The notes: a model not told the origin generated them from the letters alone. A stretch of 64,000 nucleotides of DNA from Alkalibacter rhizosphaerae (GCF_017352215.1 NZ_CP071444.1:1426001-1490000), one strand, 5' to 3'. Counted from the stretch's first letter, positions 1 through 9,347 are shown. Numbers and translations: made by a program.

Positions 1-1
1 G

Positions 2-847
2 GCCAGCATCATGTTCTATACCAGGATCATTGAAAAAGAGGCAAAGCGGGTGGAGATCATTGAACATGCACTGGAACAGGCCTTGATCCATGACGATGAA
101 AACACCCTCTACGCCATGTTCCAGCCCCAGCTGGATCTGAAGACCGACCGGATCACCGGAGTGGAGGTACTGGCCCGATTAGATACCAAGGAACTGGGGC
201 CTGTCTCTCCGGCGGAATTCATCCCCATCGCGGAAAAGAAAAAGCTGATCCATCCCCTGGGGGTCCATATCCTGAAAAAAGCATGCTGCCTGGCAGCAGC
301 ATGCAAGGACGCCGGATATGAGGACATCCGATTTTCCGTCAACGTCAGCGGGATCCAGCTGCTGCGGCGGGATTTCCTCAAGATCGTCCTCATGACCATT
401 CAGGAAGCCGCCATACCCAACTCCATGTTGGAGCTGGAGATCACGGAATCCATCTTTCTCGACAACTTCCTCTTGATCAATGACCGGCTCAAGGAACTGC
501 AGAAGCGGAACATCCAGATCGCACTGGACGACTTTGGCACCGGATACTCCTCCTTTGCAAGGCTCAAGGAGATCCGCATCGACACGGTGAAGCTGGACAA
601 GTTTTTCATCGACAACATCCACCGGGAAGAGGAAGAAGACTTGATCTCGTCCGACATCATCTCCATGGCCCACCGACTGGGGTTGAAGGTGGTGGCGGAA
701 GGGGTGGAAACGGAAGAGCAGATGGGTTATTTGAAAGACCATCACTGCGATGCCATCCAGGGCTACTATTTCAGCAAGCCGGTCCATCAGGAAGACCTTC
801 TGGAACTGATCGGAGAGCACAACAAAAAAGACGAAAAAAAATCGTAA
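2..847 (+). CDS. EAL-domain cyclic-di-GMP phosphodiesterase, 5' end outside window
   Basis: The reading frame is open from the first base, so the protein very likely begins upstream, probably with a GGDEF or sensor domain; an internal ATG lies at position 11. The visible part is an essentially complete EAL domain that hydrolyses cyclic di-GMP. It carries the conserved signatures EVLAR (catalytic Glu), NVSGIQL, ELEITES, DDFGTGYSS, VKLDKFF, AEGVETEEQ and QGYYFSKP, so the metal and substrate ligands are all present and the domain should be active. The C-terminus is a short lysine-rich tail. Domain call is secure; the full architecture is not visible. Confidence 0.93.
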   Translation, partial: ASIMFYTRIIEKEAKRVEIIEHALEQALIHDDENTLYAMFQPQLDLKTDRITGVEVLARLDTKELGPVSPAEFIPIAEKKKLIHPLGVHILKKACCLAAACKDAGYEDIRFSVNVSGIQLLRRDFLKIVLMTIQEAAIPNSMLELEITESIFLDNFLLINDRLKELQKRNIQIALDDFGTGYSSFARLKEIRIDTVKLDKFFIDNIHREEEEDLISSDIISMAHRLGLKVVAEGVETEEQMGYLKDHHCDAIQGYYFSKPVHQEDLLELIGEHNKKDEKKS

Positions 848-929
848 AAATTTAAAGGGAAAGGGCCCCTTTCGACCTATATTATAGTAGCGACCTTCCC
901 AAGGGAAGACAAAAGAAAGGAAGATAACA

Positions 930-1163
930 ATGGCAGATTTTAAGTACGAGATCGTAAAAAAGATCGGTGTCCTGTCGGAAAACGCCCGTGGATGGACCAA
1001 GGAGCTGAACCTGATCCGATGGAACGACCGGGATCCGAAATACGATGTGAGGGAGTGGGGCCCGGACCATGAAAAAATGGGCAAAGGCATCACCTTTACG
1101 GCAGAAGAGATGGAAAATCTCCTGGCCCTCCTTCAGGAACTGGAAGTGTCGGAAGAGCTGTAG
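930..1163 (+). CDS. PC4/YdbC-family ssDNA-binding protein
   Basis: This 77-residue protein matches the bacterial YdbC/PC4 family (transcriptional coactivator p15-like), small dimeric proteins that bind single-stranded DNA. The family pattern is visible: an N-terminal strand (FKYEIVKKIGVLS), a GWTKELNLIRWNDRDPKYDVREW core and a C-terminal helix (TFTAEEMENLLALLQEL). The start has AAGGAAG 9 bases upstream. It stands alone as a monocistron followed at once by a strong terminator. The cellular role of the bacterial family is poorly defined; a role in DNA or RNA metabolism is inferred. Confidence 0.85.
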   Translation: MADFKYEIVKKIGVLSENARGWTKELNLIRWNDRDPKYDVREWGPDHEKMGKGITFTAEEMENLLALLQELEVSEEL

Positions 1164-1179
1164 ATCGGAAACAATATGA

Positions 1180-1220
1180 AAAACTTCCCCGTGGGATCCA
1201 TCCCGCGAGGAAGTTTTTTT
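1180..1220. terminator. Bidirectional intrinsic terminator
   Basis: Arms AAAACTTCC (1180-1188) and GGAAGTTTT (1209-1217) enclose a further GGGAT/ATCCC inner stem, followed by a T run on the plus strand. The minus strand also ends in TTTTT. It separates the YdbC-like gene from the convergent ABC permease gene. Confidence 0.85.
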
Positions 1221-1222
1221 GA

Positions 1223-2394
1223 TCAGGATTCTTCCAGAGCCATGCGGCGGCGTTTGCCTACCACCAGGGCCAATACGAAGAAGGCGACGCCGAAGGCGGC
1301 TTGTACCAGCATGGACTGGATCAGTCCCTGGGTGGGTCCGTCCCCCAGGCCACCATGGTGGAGATGAACCGGTTGCCCCGGACGAACCAATAGGTGGGCA
1401 GGAAGCTGGCGATCCGCAGGACGGATTCGCTGATCAGTTCCTGGGGTACGAAGACGCCGCTGATGAAACTGGAACCCAGGGTGACGATGTTGGCCACGGC
1501 AGCGATGGATTCCCGACCTTTGACCAGATTGGCGATGAGGTAGCTGACCCCGGCGGTGGTCCCGGCAAAGAGGAGGGAATTGAGGACAAAGTAGACCGTG
1601 TTGGGATTTCCCAGTTCCTTTCGTCCGAAGAACAGGCTCAACCCTACCAGCAGGACCCAGGCAATGAGGGCAAACACCAGGATGGACAGGAAGACCTGCA
1701 GGTTGGCGCTGCCCGCCTTGATGGGGGAACAGGCATTTCTCCGCTTGATGTTGGGATCGTTGGTTGCCAGCATCAGGATGGATACCCCCAGGATCAAAAC
1801 GAACATGAAGGTGTAGGACATGTAGTTGAAGAAGAACTGCATGCTGCTGCCGGTGTATTCTTGTGGCGAGCCTGTTTCAAAGGTCACTTCCGCCTCTTTG
1901 GTCATGTCCTCCAATACGTAGTTTGCCAGCGTCTGGGGTGCCAGATCCGGTAGGAGGGTGGCATAGGTCCGGGCGGATTGGAGGTAGCGGTCCACTTTCA
2001 TGTCAATGTAGACGCTGGTGGTGGAATCGGGGATGGATGTTTTGGTCAGCTGCACCGGTTCGCCCGACAAGAAGCCTTCCGTAAATCCTTGGGGAACCCG
2101 AAGGATGTATTCCACCTGGCGAAAGTACAGGGCATCCTGCAAGGCTTCCGGGTCGTCTTCCAGAGAGACAAAAACGGCATTTTCCGAAAGGGCCTCCTTC
2201 AGTCCCTGGACCAGGGCGGTATTTTCCTGAGGGAAAAAGGCGACTCTGGTTTTGGTGGTCTGAAATACTCCCGGGCTGGTGGTGGAAGAGGAAGACATCA
2301 TCATGATGGAAACCAGAATGAAGATCCCAAAATAGATGGACATGGTGGATGCATTCTTCTTCAATATTTTCATGGACAGTTTAAAGACTTGCAT
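1223..2394 (-). CDS. ABC-2 type permease, C-terminus shifted by an apparent 1-base deletion
   Basis: This is an ABC-2 family exporter permease: one N-terminal membrane segment (about residues 15-35), a long extracytoplasmic region and five or so C-terminal membrane helices with the typical loops. The uninterrupted frame stops at 1321 after a nonsense-looking tail (AWGTDPPRD). Restoring one base in the CCCCC run at 1342-1346 continues the protein with a last hydrophobic helix (MLVQAAFGVAFFVLALVV) and a basic end, stopping at 1223 directly before the terminator. I therefore annotate the longer gene. It overlaps the upstream permease by 14 bases and forms a three-gene operon with it and the ATPase. 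Confidence 0.8.
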
Positions 2395-3508
2395 ATTTAC
2401 GCCTCCTTATGATCAGGTAGGTCCCCAGGGAGAACACCAGGGTGAAGATCAATAGACCCGCCAGATTTTGAAAGTACCGGTCCAGAGAATCAAATACGTA
2501 GAGGGAGTAATAGCTGTCGGCCAGCAGGTTGACGGGATTGAGCCGTGCCAGGATGGGCACGTTGGTTTGAACCAGATACTTCATTTCATGAAACATCAAT
2601 CCGGCCAGGAAAGAACACAGCATGGTGACGCCGATGAAGATCCCGTTTTTCGTGTTTTCGCTTCCCTTGACAGCGGCGGAAATGAAGGCTCCGAAGCTCA
2701 AACCGGTGACGGCGCCGACCAGGGTGGTCAGCAGGATCCATCCCGTCTTGTCTCCAAAGTCCACCTTCAGGACAAAGAGGAGAAAGGCGAGGAAGAATCC
2801 CATTTCCACCAGCTGGATCAGGAAGGAAGCGCTCAAGTTGTAAAGGAAGGCCTTCATTTTATGGACGGGAGCGATGTTGAGTCTGGCTGCCCGCTTGGAA
2901 AGATTGGCCTGGATCTGGTTGACTTCCGCCATGCCCAGAAAACCGCCGTAAAAACAGGTCATGGCGATGAGTGCATAGTAGTATCCCAGGACCATGTTGT
3001 ATTCCCCCTTGGAAATGGGTGCATCTTTGGTGTATTCCATTCGTTGGGCAATGACCTGGCCGATCCGGGGGCCGGTGGATGGGTCTTCTTGAAGGATCCG
3101 GGCCACTGTGCTGCTGGTCTGCAGGTATTCGTCGAGAAAACTTTTTAAAATGCTCTGGCGGATGCCGGAGGTGTTGACCACCAGGGAGGGAGTATCGGAA
3201 ACCTGGATGATGCCGGAGATGGTGCTGTCCTCCAGCAAGTCCCGGGCCTCTTCCAGGGTCGATTCCCGGATGTCGAACATGGGGTCTTCCCCGGTAGACA
3301 GGGACTCCAGCACGGTTTCAAAGGTGGGGTTGTTCTGCTCTTCAACCAGGGCGATGGAGATGGTTTCAAATCCGCCCACATTTCGAAGACCGGACAGGGC
3401 CATGTAGAAAAACAGGGACAGTGCAATGGGAAAGAGGAGGGTCCAGAAGATGGTCTCTTTGTCCCGAAGCAAAACCTTCAATCGATAGGTAAAAAGGTGC
3501 TTGAACAT
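2381..3508 (-). CDS. ABC-2 type transporter permease
   Basis: A 375-residue membrane protein of the ABC2_membrane_3 type. An N-terminal helix (about residues 18-38) is followed by roughly 140 residues of soluble extracytoplasmic domain and then six hydrophobic segments ending in RRRKYASL. It is the middle gene of the operon ATPase-permease-permease, 12 bases after the ATPase stop and overlapping the second permease. Two different permeases plus one ATPase suggest a heteromeric exporter, in the style of drug or lantibiotic-type exporters. The substrate cannot be read from sequence; the divergent two-component system is a likely controller. Confidence 0.85.
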   Translation of the reverse strand: MFKHLFTYRLKVLLRDKETIFWTLLFPIALSLFFYMALSGLRNVGGFETISIALVEEQNNPTFETVLESLSTGEDPMFDIRESTLEEARDLLEDSTISGIIQVSDTPSLVVNTSGIRQSILKSFLDEYLQTSSTVARILQEDPSTGPRIGQVIAQRMEYTKDAPISKGEYNMVLGYYYALIAMTCFYGGFLGMAEVNQIQANLSKRAARLNIAPVHKMKAFLYNLSASFLIQLVEMGFFLAFLLFVLKVDFGDKTGWILLTTLVGAVTGLSFGAFISAAVKGSENTKNGIFIGVTMLCSFLAGLMFHEMKYLVQTNVPILARLNPVNLLADSYYSLYVFDSLDRYFQNLAGLLIFTLVFSLGTYLIIRRRKYASL

Positions 3509-3520
3509 GTCTTCTCCCCC

Positions 3521-4453
3521 TTAATCCCGCAGCTGCTTGCCGGTGATCTCCAGAAACACATCGTTTAAGGTGGGCATTTCCGTGTGGATCTTCCCAAATC
3601 CGATGTTTTCCCCTTTGATGAACTCCAACATCCGCTCCAGGTTGCCGTTTCCCTTTTGGAAGCGGGCCACCAGATGACGGCCGTCGTAATCGCTGGAGAC
3701 CAGCCCTTCCATTTTCTTCAACCGGGCCATGATGCCATCTTCCAGGTCGAAGGCTTCCACGGTGATCTTTTCACCCAGGCTGATCAGATCCTTCAGTTCG
3801 TTCTTGGTGCCGGTGGCGATGACCCGGCCGTTGTCCAGGATCATGATCCGGCTGCAGATCTGCTCCACCTCCTCCATGTAGTGGGAGGTGTAGATGATGG
3901 TGGCTCCCTGTCGGTTCAATTCCACGATCCCTTCCAGGATCTTGTTCCTGCTTTGAGGATCCACGGCCACCGTCGGTTCGTCCAAGATGATCAGCTTGGG
4001 CTTGTGGGCGATGCCGCAGGCGATATTGAGACGGCGAAGCAATCCGCCGCTTAGCTTTTTCGGATAAAATTTGACGAAATCCTGAAGGCCTACAAAGGCG
4101 ATGGCTTCATCCACCAGGGCTTTTCGGGCGACCTTGTCCGTGATGTAAAGGCCGCAGAAATAGTCGATGTTCTGATAGACGGTAAGTTCGTTGAAAACGG
4201 CCACTTCCTGCATCACCACGCCGATGTTTCGCTTGCTGTCGTAGGATTCCGGCGTCATGGCTTTACCAAACACCTGGATCTCCCCCTTGTCGTACTGGAG
4301 CAGGGACAGGATGCAGTTGATGGCGGTGGTTTTTCCCGAGCCGTTGGGTCCCAGCAATCCGAATATTTCCCCTTCCCGCACCTCCAGATCCAAATGGTCC
4401 AAGGCCAGCAGATTTCCATAGCGTTTTACTAAATTTTTTACTTTCACGATCAT
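3521..4453 (-). CDS. ABC transporter ATP-binding protein
   Basis: A 310-residue ATPase of the DrrA/CcmA exporter class that powers the two downstream permeases. Walker A is GPNGSGKTT (about residues 36-44), the signature is LSGGLLRR (Leu in place of the usual Gln, which should be tolerated), Walker B is LIILDEPT, and the H-loop is YTSHYMEE. The last 80 residues form the extra C-terminal domain usual in this class. It is the first gene of the operon and is transcribed divergently from the histidine kinase gene, which has an operator-like palindrome in the shared intergenic region. Confidence 0.93.
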   Translation of the reverse strand: MIVKVKNLVKRYGNLLALDHLDLEVREGEIFGLLGPNGSGKTTAINCILSLLQYDKGEIQVFGKAMTPESYDSKRNIGVVMQEVAVFNELTVYQNIDYFCGLYITDKVARKALVDEAIAFVGLQDFVKFYPKKLSGGLLRRLNIACGIAHKPKLIILDEPTVAVDPQSRNKILEGIVELNRQGATIIYTSHYMEEVEQICSRIMILDNGRVIATGTKNELKDLISLGEKITVEAFDLEDGIMARLKKMEGLVSSDYDGRHLVARFQKGNGNLERMLEFIKGENIGFGKIHTEMPTLNDVFLEITGKQLRD

Positions 4454-4537
4454 GACGATCCCTCCCGCTTTCTTCTTGCTGATTTTATTGTACTCCCACC
4501 AGGACCGTCTCGCCAGTGACGTTTATCAGAAGGGTCC

Positions 4538-4590
4538 ATGACATTTGTCATATTGTTCGGATTGTGGAAGGGGAAGGTTCATGGTACACT
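4538..4590. promoter_or_regulatory. Palindrome and possible promoter between the ABC operon and the two-component genes
   Basis: An inverted repeat ATGACATTTGTCAT (4538-4551, six-base arms) lies just upstream of a possible sigma-A promoter TTGTGG (4562-4567), 17-base spacer, TACACT (4585-4590) for the kinase gene. The palindrome is well placed to be a response-regulator site controlling both directions. The promoter match is modest. Confidence 0.4.
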
Positions 4591-4615
4591 AAAATGAGAA
4601 AATGGAGGAATGTCA

Positions 4616-5695
4616 ATGAGTCGGTGGGACTATACGGATCGGATCATTTTATACGGGACCGGGCTGGTCCTCTTTGGCGTGTTTCGCCAGACATCCATTA
4701 TGGTGGCCCCCATCCTGGTTTCCATCATCGGATTGGGTCTGATCACTTATCTGGAAGAGGGCCTGCTTCGAAGCCTGGTGGGATTTGCCTATGGGCTGGC
4801 ATGCTTCTATGAAGTTTCCCTTTGTTATTTCCTGCCTTCCATCCTCTACGGCCTCTACACTGGGGAAAAGACGGCCTGGCGGCTGCTGGCGGCCTGGCCC
4901 CTGGTCTATTACCTGACAGGGGGGAACCGGGAGCTGACAGGGGTGATCCTTCTGGGTCTGGTGGCCGTCTTGTTGAAAAACCGGACCATCCGCTGCTGCG
5001 ATCTGGAAGGATCCCGAAAGCAACTGGAAGACGCCCACCGGCAGCTGACCTACGATACGAAACGGCAAAACCAGCTCCTGTTGGAAAAACAGGACGGAGA
5101 GATCCATATGGCCACCCTGGATGAACGAAACCGCATCGCCAGGGAGATCCACGACAACGTGGGCCATCAGCTTTCCAGCGCCCTTTTGCAGGTTGGCGCC
5201 CTCCTGGTGACCCAACCTCAGGTGGAAGGTCTTCAAACCTTGAAAAAAACCTTGGATAAAGCCATGGACAACATCCGCACCAGCGTCCATGACCTTCATG
5301 ACCGGTCCATCGACCTGGATGCCCAACTGGTTTCCCTGGCGGAGGAGTTCAACTTTTGCGAGATCGACCTGTCCATCCAAGTGGACAACCATCCCCAAGG
5401 CCCCTTGAAATATGCCGTCATCGCCATGGTGAAGGAAGGCCTTTCCAACATCATCAAGCACTCCAATGCCAGCCGGGTGGAGGTGGTGTTCATGGAACAC
5501 CCGGGGTTCTATCAGTTGAGGATCTCCGACAACGGCACGATTCATAAGATCAAAAGAGACGAAGGCATCGGACTTAAAAACATACAGCAACGGGTGGACG
5601 CCCTGAAGGGACGATTTCTGGTTCGACAGGAACGGGGTTTTACCCTGTTTGTAACACTACCGAAGGAGGAGATCCATGAAAGTGATCATCGTTGA
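4616..5695 (+). CDS. Sensor histidine kinase, NarL/DesK class
   Basis: About five hydrophobic segments in the first 125 residues form an integral membrane sensor without a large extracellular loop. A coiled linker leads to a HisKA_3 dimerisation domain whose phosphorylated His lies in AREIHDNVGHQLSSAL (about residue 179), and then an HATPase_c domain with MVKEGLSNIIKHSNAS (N box) and DNGT...GIGLKNIQQRV (G boxes). The ATG at 4616 was chosen because GGAGG lies 7 bases before it; an ATG at 4610 is too close. The gene overlaps the response regulator by 20 bases. Short-loop sensors of this kind often detect membrane or envelope conditions, which fits the divergent exporter. Confidence 0.92.
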   Translation: MSRWDYTDRIILYGTGLVLFGVFRQTSIMVAPILVSIIGLGLITYLEEGLLRSLVGFAYGLACFYEVSLCYFLPSILYGLYTGEKTAWRLLAAWPLVYYLTGGNRELTGVILLGLVAVLLKNRTIRCCDLEGSRKQLEDAHRQLTYDTKRQNQLLLEKQDGEIHMATLDERNRIAREIHDNVGHQLSSALLQVGALLVTQPQVEGLQTLKKTLDKAMDNIRTSVHDLHDRSIDLDAQLVSLAEEFNFCEIDLSIQVDNHPQGPLKYAVIAMVKEGLSNIIKHSNASRVEVVFMEHPGFYQLRISDNGTIHKIKRDEGIGLKNIQQRVDALKGRFLVRQERGFTLFVTLPKEEIHESDHR

Positions 5696-6314
5696 CGACG
5701 ACGAATTGGTGAGCCTGTCCTTAAAAACCATTTTGCAGGCGGATCCGGAGATGGAAGTGGCGGCTACGGGAAAAAGCGGAGAAGAGGCCTTGACCCTTTA
5801 TGAGATCCATCGGCCCGACATTCTGCTTATGGACATCCGTATGGAGCAGATGGACGGGATCCAGGCGGGAGAGGAGATCTTAAGGCGCCATCCGGAGGGA
5901 AAGATCGTCTATCTGACCACCTTTTCCGACGACGAGTACATCGTCAAGGCCCTGCGGATGGGGGCCAAAGGCTACATTTTAAAACAGCGCTTCGATAGCA
6001 TCGTCCCCTCCCTGAAGCTGGTCCACATGGGACAAAACATCTTCGGAAGCGAGATCATGGACAAGATCCCCGGTCTGCTGCACGGAGACCATGAAAAGAA
6101 TCTGGAGGACTACGGCTTGACGGAGCGGGAAAGGGAGGTCCTCTACCACGTGGCCCAGGGCCTTTCCAACAAGGAGATCGCCGCCGTCCTGTTTTTAAGC
6201 GAAGGGACGGTCCGCAACTACATCAGCACCACCTTGGACAAGTTGGAGCTGAGGGATCGGACCCAGTTGGCCGTATTCTACTACCGGTGGAAGGAAGGAG
6301 AAGAGACAACATGA
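5676..6314 (+). CDS. NarL/FixJ-family response regulator
   Basis: A 212-residue two-domain regulator. The receiver domain has the acidic pocket DDD (residues 7-9), the phospho-acceptor Asp53 in LLMDIRM, the Thr in YLTTFSDD and the Lys in GYILKQ (about 103). The C-terminal LuxR-type helix-turn-helix is complete: LTEREREVLYHVAQGLSNKEIAAVLFLSEGTVRNYISTTLDKL. It overlaps the kinase gene upstream and the next small gene by ATGA downstream, so the three are translationally coupled. It probably binds the palindrome at 4538-4551 and controls the ABC operon; that is inference from position. Confidence 0.94.
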   Translation: MKVIIVDDDELVSLSLKTILQADPEMEVAATGKSGEEALTLYEIHRPDILLMDIRMEQMDGIQAGEEILRRHPEGKIVYLTTFSDDEYIVKALRMGAKGYILKQRFDSIVPSLKLVHMGQNIFGSEIMDKIPGLLHGDHEKNLEDYGLTEREREVLYHVAQGLSNKEIAAVLFLSEGTVRNYISTTLDKLELRDRTQLAVFYYRWKEGEETT

Positions 6315-6625
6315 AAAAAGCATTGTTTATCGGCCTGGTCGCCCAGGTCGCCATCTACGTCGCAGCGGTGGTCATGGAGGACTGGCATGTTCTGGTGGCG
6401 GGGAATTATCCGGTGATCGGTCTGGGGATGTTGGCAGGTACCGCCAGCATGAGATCCGGAGGATGGGAGTTTGTCGGCACCAGCAAGAAAGAAAAAGACG
6501 AGATCTACACCCTTCGCAGCAAGGTCATCTGGAAATGGTTTTTATTCATGCTGCCAGGGATCCTGGTGGTTCTGGCCTATTTTTTGAAATACGGCAGCCT
6601 GATGCCTCAATACGCTGCAGGGTGA
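6311..6625 (+). CDS. Small two- or three-helix membrane protein
   Basis: A 104-residue protein not assigned to a named family. It has hydrophobic segments near residues 4-21, 28-45 and 77-96, with a short charged cytoplasmic stretch (TSKKEKDEIYTLRSKVIWK) between the second and third. The ATG at 6311 overlaps the response-regulator stop (ATGA), so it belongs to the two-component operon. It may be an accessory or modulator of the kinase or an immunity-like membrane protein; neither is shown by the sequence. Confidence 0.7.
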   Translation: MKKALFIGLVAQVAIYVAAVVMEDWHVLVAGNYPVIGLGMLAGTASMRSGGWEFVGTSKKEKDEIYTLRSKVIWKWFLFMLPGILVVLAYFLKYGSLMPQYAAG

Positions 6626-6647
6626 TCTATTGGATCGGAGGGTCGAT

Positions 6648-7102
6648 ATGAAAGAGGAAGGGATCGCACCTTGCGGCATGAACTGCCGCTTGTGCGTCAA
6701 CTATCAAATGTATGAAAAAGATCTGACCAAGAAAGGGTTTCACCGGGCGCCTTGTCCCGGGTGCATCCCCCGGGGGAAAATTGTACCCATTTTGGAAATT
6801 CCTGCACGCTCCTGGCAGAGGGCCAGGTCCGATTTTGTTTCCAATGTGAACAATATCCCTGCAAGCGGCTAAAAGCTCTTGATAAGCGCTATAGAAACAA
6901 GTATCATATGAGCATGATCGAAAATCTGGAATCCATTCGAACCAGGGGATTGGATGCTTTTCTGCAAGAACAGGAAAAGGTCTGGCAATGTCCCTCCTGC
7001 GGCGATGTGATCTGCTGCCACAACGGACTTTGCATGAACTGTCAGCTGGATGTTCTGCGGGAAAACAAGCGGTATCGCTGGGGAGAAGGATCCGGAGATT
7101 GA
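6648..7102 (+). pseudogene. DUF3795-type cysteine-rich protein, interrupted by an apparent frameshift
   Basis: The first frame from ATG 6648 (CGGAGGG before it) reads a DUF3795-like start (IAPCGMNCRLCVNYQ) with paired cysteines up to CPGCIP. The continuation (ENCTHFGNSCTLLAEGQVRFCFQCEQYPCKRL...) lies in the next frame and runs to 7102, with a C-terminal CPSCGDVICCHNGLCMNCQ cluster. The switch occurs at the run CCCCCGGGGG (6767-6776) and needs one added base. At least 12 cysteines suggest a zinc- or Fe-S-binding protein. Because other genes here break at similar runs, the intact gene probably encodes one protein of about 150 residues. Function of the family is unknown. Confidence 0.75.
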
Positions 7103-7111
7103 AAGGAATGG

Positions 7112-8215
7112 ATGATGATGAGAAACATGTTGAGCCGGTTGGCACAGGAATTGGAACCCTACGTGCCGGGAGAGCAACCGGTGGACAAGGTCTACGTCAA
7201 ACTCAACACCAATGAAAATCCCTATCCTCCATCGGATCGGGTCCTTGCCGCCATCCATGGAGCAGTGGACCGGCTACGGCTGTATCCGGACCCGGAAAAC
7301 ACGGAGTTGAAGGAAGTCCTTGCCACCTATTGGAACAGCCGGCTGTCCTACGGATCGCCAAAACTGGAAACGGAAAACTTTTTTGTAGGAAACGGATCCG
7401 ATGAAGTGCTGGGTTTTGCCTTTCCCGCTTTTTTTACAGACCGGGAAGTGGCATTTGCCGATATCACCTACAGTTTTTATCCCGTATATGCCAAACTTTT
7501 TCACTGCACCTATCGGGAGATCCCCTTGGATGAGGATTTCCAGATCCCCGTAGAGGAGTTTGTGAAACTTGCAAAAGAGGAGACGCCTCCTGCAGGGATC
7601 CTGCTGGCCAATCCAAACGCACCAACGGGAAGGGGATTGTCCAAGGAGGACGTGGAGAAGATCATCAGGGCCAATGAAGAATCCGTGGTCCTGGTGGATG
7701 AAGCCTATATTGATTTTGGCGGAGAATCCGTGGTGGACCTGGTCAGAGAATACGACAATCTGCTGGTGGTCCAGACCCTGTCCAAGTCCCGGTCCCTGGC
7801 AGGACTTAGGGTAGGATATGCGGTGGGAAGCGAAACCCTTATCGACGGGTTGAACCGGGTGAAGAATTCTTTCAATTCCTATACGGTGGACCGATTGGCC
7901 ATGGCGGGAGCGGTGGCTGCCATCTGCGACGAAAGCCACTTTCAACGGACCCGACACCTGATCATGGAGACCCGAAGCCGGGTGACGGAAAAGCTGGAGG
8001 AAATGGGTTTTAACGTGGTGGAATCGGAAGCAAACTTCATCTTTGTCACCCACAAGAGTCACCCTGCCAAAGACCTCTTTCAGGGGCTGCGGGAAAAGGG
8101 GGTCTTGGTTCGCTACTTCAACAAGCCCCGGATCGACAACTATTTGCGGATCACCATCGGAACGGATGGGGAAATGGACATATTGCTGCACGCATTGGAG
8201 GAGCTTCTTGCATAG
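7112..8215 (+). CDS. hisC: Histidinol-phosphate aminotransferase
   Basis: A 367-residue PLP-dependent class I/II aminotransferase of the HisC family, which converts imidazole-acetol phosphate and glutamate to histidinol phosphate. Family marks are LNTNENPYPPS near the N-terminus, LRLYPDPENTELKEVLA, NGSDEVLGF, ANPNAPTGRGL, LVDEAYIDFGG (cofactor-binding Asp and Tyr), and QTLSKSRSLAGLRVGYA, which contains the Schiff-base Lys. Starts at 7112, 7115 and 7118 are all possible (MMM); AAAGGA precedes them. No other histidine genes are nearby, so it could also serve as a broader aromatic or phospho-substrate aminotransferase. Confidence 0.9.
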   Translation: MMMRNMLSRLAQELEPYVPGEQPVDKVYVKLNTNENPYPPSDRVLAAIHGAVDRLRLYPDPENTELKEVLATYWNSRLSYGSPKLETENFFVGNGSDEVLGFAFPAFFTDREVAFADITYSFYPVYAKLFHCTYREIPLDEDFQIPVEEFVKLAKEETPPAGILLANPNAPTGRGLSKEDVEKIIRANEESVVLVDEAYIDFGGESVVDLVREYDNLLVVQTLSKSRSLAGLRVGYAVGSETLIDGLNRVKNSFNSYTVDRLAMAGAVAAICDESHFQRTRHLIMETRSRVTEKLEEMGFNVVESEANFIFVTHKSHPAKDLFQGLREKGVLVRYFNKPRIDNYLRITIGTDGEMDILLHALEELLA

Positions 8216-8302
8216 AGGAGCTCTTTTTCTTTCGCCTCCTGTGTTGGATCCTTTCAAATCGGGTAAGGATGGTAGCATAGAAGAAACAAGGGGGGAAGGG
8301 TC

Positions 8303-8704
8303 ATGCTGGAAAAAATCGTGGTGCACACAACTGGAAAGAGCGTATGGATGGACATTACGGATCAGGTCCGCCAACTGGTGGAAAGATCCCAGGTGAAGGA
8401 AGGGATGGTGGTGGTCTATTGTCCCCATACCACTGCGGGGATCACCATCAACGAAGGGGCGGATCCGGATGTGGTCTTCGATTTGCTCTACGGCCTGGAA
8501 AAGATCTCCCCATGGAAGGACCCTGCCTACCGGCATGGAGAAGGCAACACGGCGGCCCACATGAAGGCCACTTTGGTAGGAACTTCCCAAACCATTCCCG
8601 TCACTTTTGGCAAAATGGTACTGGGCATGTGGCAAAGCATCTATTTTTGCGAATTTGACGGACCCAGAAGGCGAAACTTCTTTGTGAAGATCCTGGAGGG
8701 GTGA
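8303..8704 (+). CDS. YjbQ family protein (secondary thiamine-phosphate synthase-like)
   Basis: A 133-residue member of UPF0047/YjbQ. The family's core CPHTTAGITINEGADPDV is present, as are the conserved GNTAAHMKATLVGTSQTIPV and GMWQSIYFCEFDGPRRR stretches that build the trimeric beta-barrel active site. E. coli YjbQ can replace thiamine-phosphate synthase weakly, but the true role is not settled. AAGGGGGGAAGGG precedes the ATG. The next gene starts 6 bases after its stop, so the two are co-transcribed. Confidence 0.9.
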   Translation: MLEKIVVHTTGKSVWMDITDQVRQLVERSQVKEGMVVVYCPHTTAGITINEGADPDVVFDLLYGLEKISPWKDPAYRHGEGNTAAHMKATLVGTSQTIPVTFGKMVLGMWQSIYFCEFDGPRRRNFFVKILEG

Positions 8705-8710
8705 TTTTTC

Positions 8711-9347
8711 ATGGCAGAAAACAAAAGCAACCGGCTGTTCAACCGGATCTCTCCCGTTTATGGGCTGTTTTATCAGAGCCAGCGAAAAAAATACCGGGAG
8801 ATCATCCAAAAGGCAAAACCCACCTTTGACTTGGGCCGCCACCAAAGCGTTTTGGATGTGGGGTGCGGGACAGGGGCCTTGTGCAGCGTCATGGATGAGA
8901 TGGGCCTGGATGTGACCGGGGTGGATGCCGCCGTCAAGATGGTGGAGATCGCCAGAAAGAGAAACCCGGCCGGTACCATCCACTACCAGCAGGGAGACGC
9001 CCTTGCGGGTTTGCCCTTTGAAGACAAGTCTTTTGACGTGGTCATCACCTCCTACGTGGCCCACGGATTGGAAGAAGACCAGCGAAAGATCCTCTACCGG
9101 GAGATGGGCCGGTTGGCGAAATACATGGTCATCGTCTACGACTACAATAAAAACAGATCCCCCTGACCAACTTCATCGAGTGGCTGGAGGGGGAGACTAC
9201 TTTCGATTTATTCAAAAGGCGGAAGGGGAAATGCGGGATTGCGCCCACTTGATGAAAAGCTGTTTCGCTTCCGTAGAGGTACTGGATGTGGACAAGCGGG
9301 CGTCCTGGTACCTATGTCAGGTTCTTGATCCATTTTCCGGAGCGTAA
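8711..9347 (+). pseudogene. Class I SAM-dependent methyltransferase with two apparent frameshifts
   Basis: The N-terminal 150 residues are a clear UbiE/COQ5-like methyltransferase: motif I VLDVGCGTGALC, an acidic loop after VTGVDAA, and DKSFDVVITSYVAHGL for motifs post-II/III. The frame stops at 9166 just after the CCCCC run at 9159-9163. Adding one base continues LTNFIEWLEGG, and one more base at GGGGG (9189-9193) continues DYFRFIQKAEGEMRDC to a stop at 9347. Two errors in five-base C/G runs are more likely than decay. The restored protein is about 212 residues. It converges on and overlaps the MATE gene by 36 bases. Substrate unknown. Confidence 0.75.

Noticed and set aside
179-1093. Minus-strand frame opposite the EAL and YdbC genes
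   Set aside because: Shadow of two conserved genes with no own features.
7274-9064. Long minus-strand frame (596 codons) opposite hisC, the YjbQ gene and the methyltransferase
   Set aside because: Its translation is rich in His, Gly and Gln without any domain, there is no ribosome site, and the plus strand encodes clearly conserved proteins.
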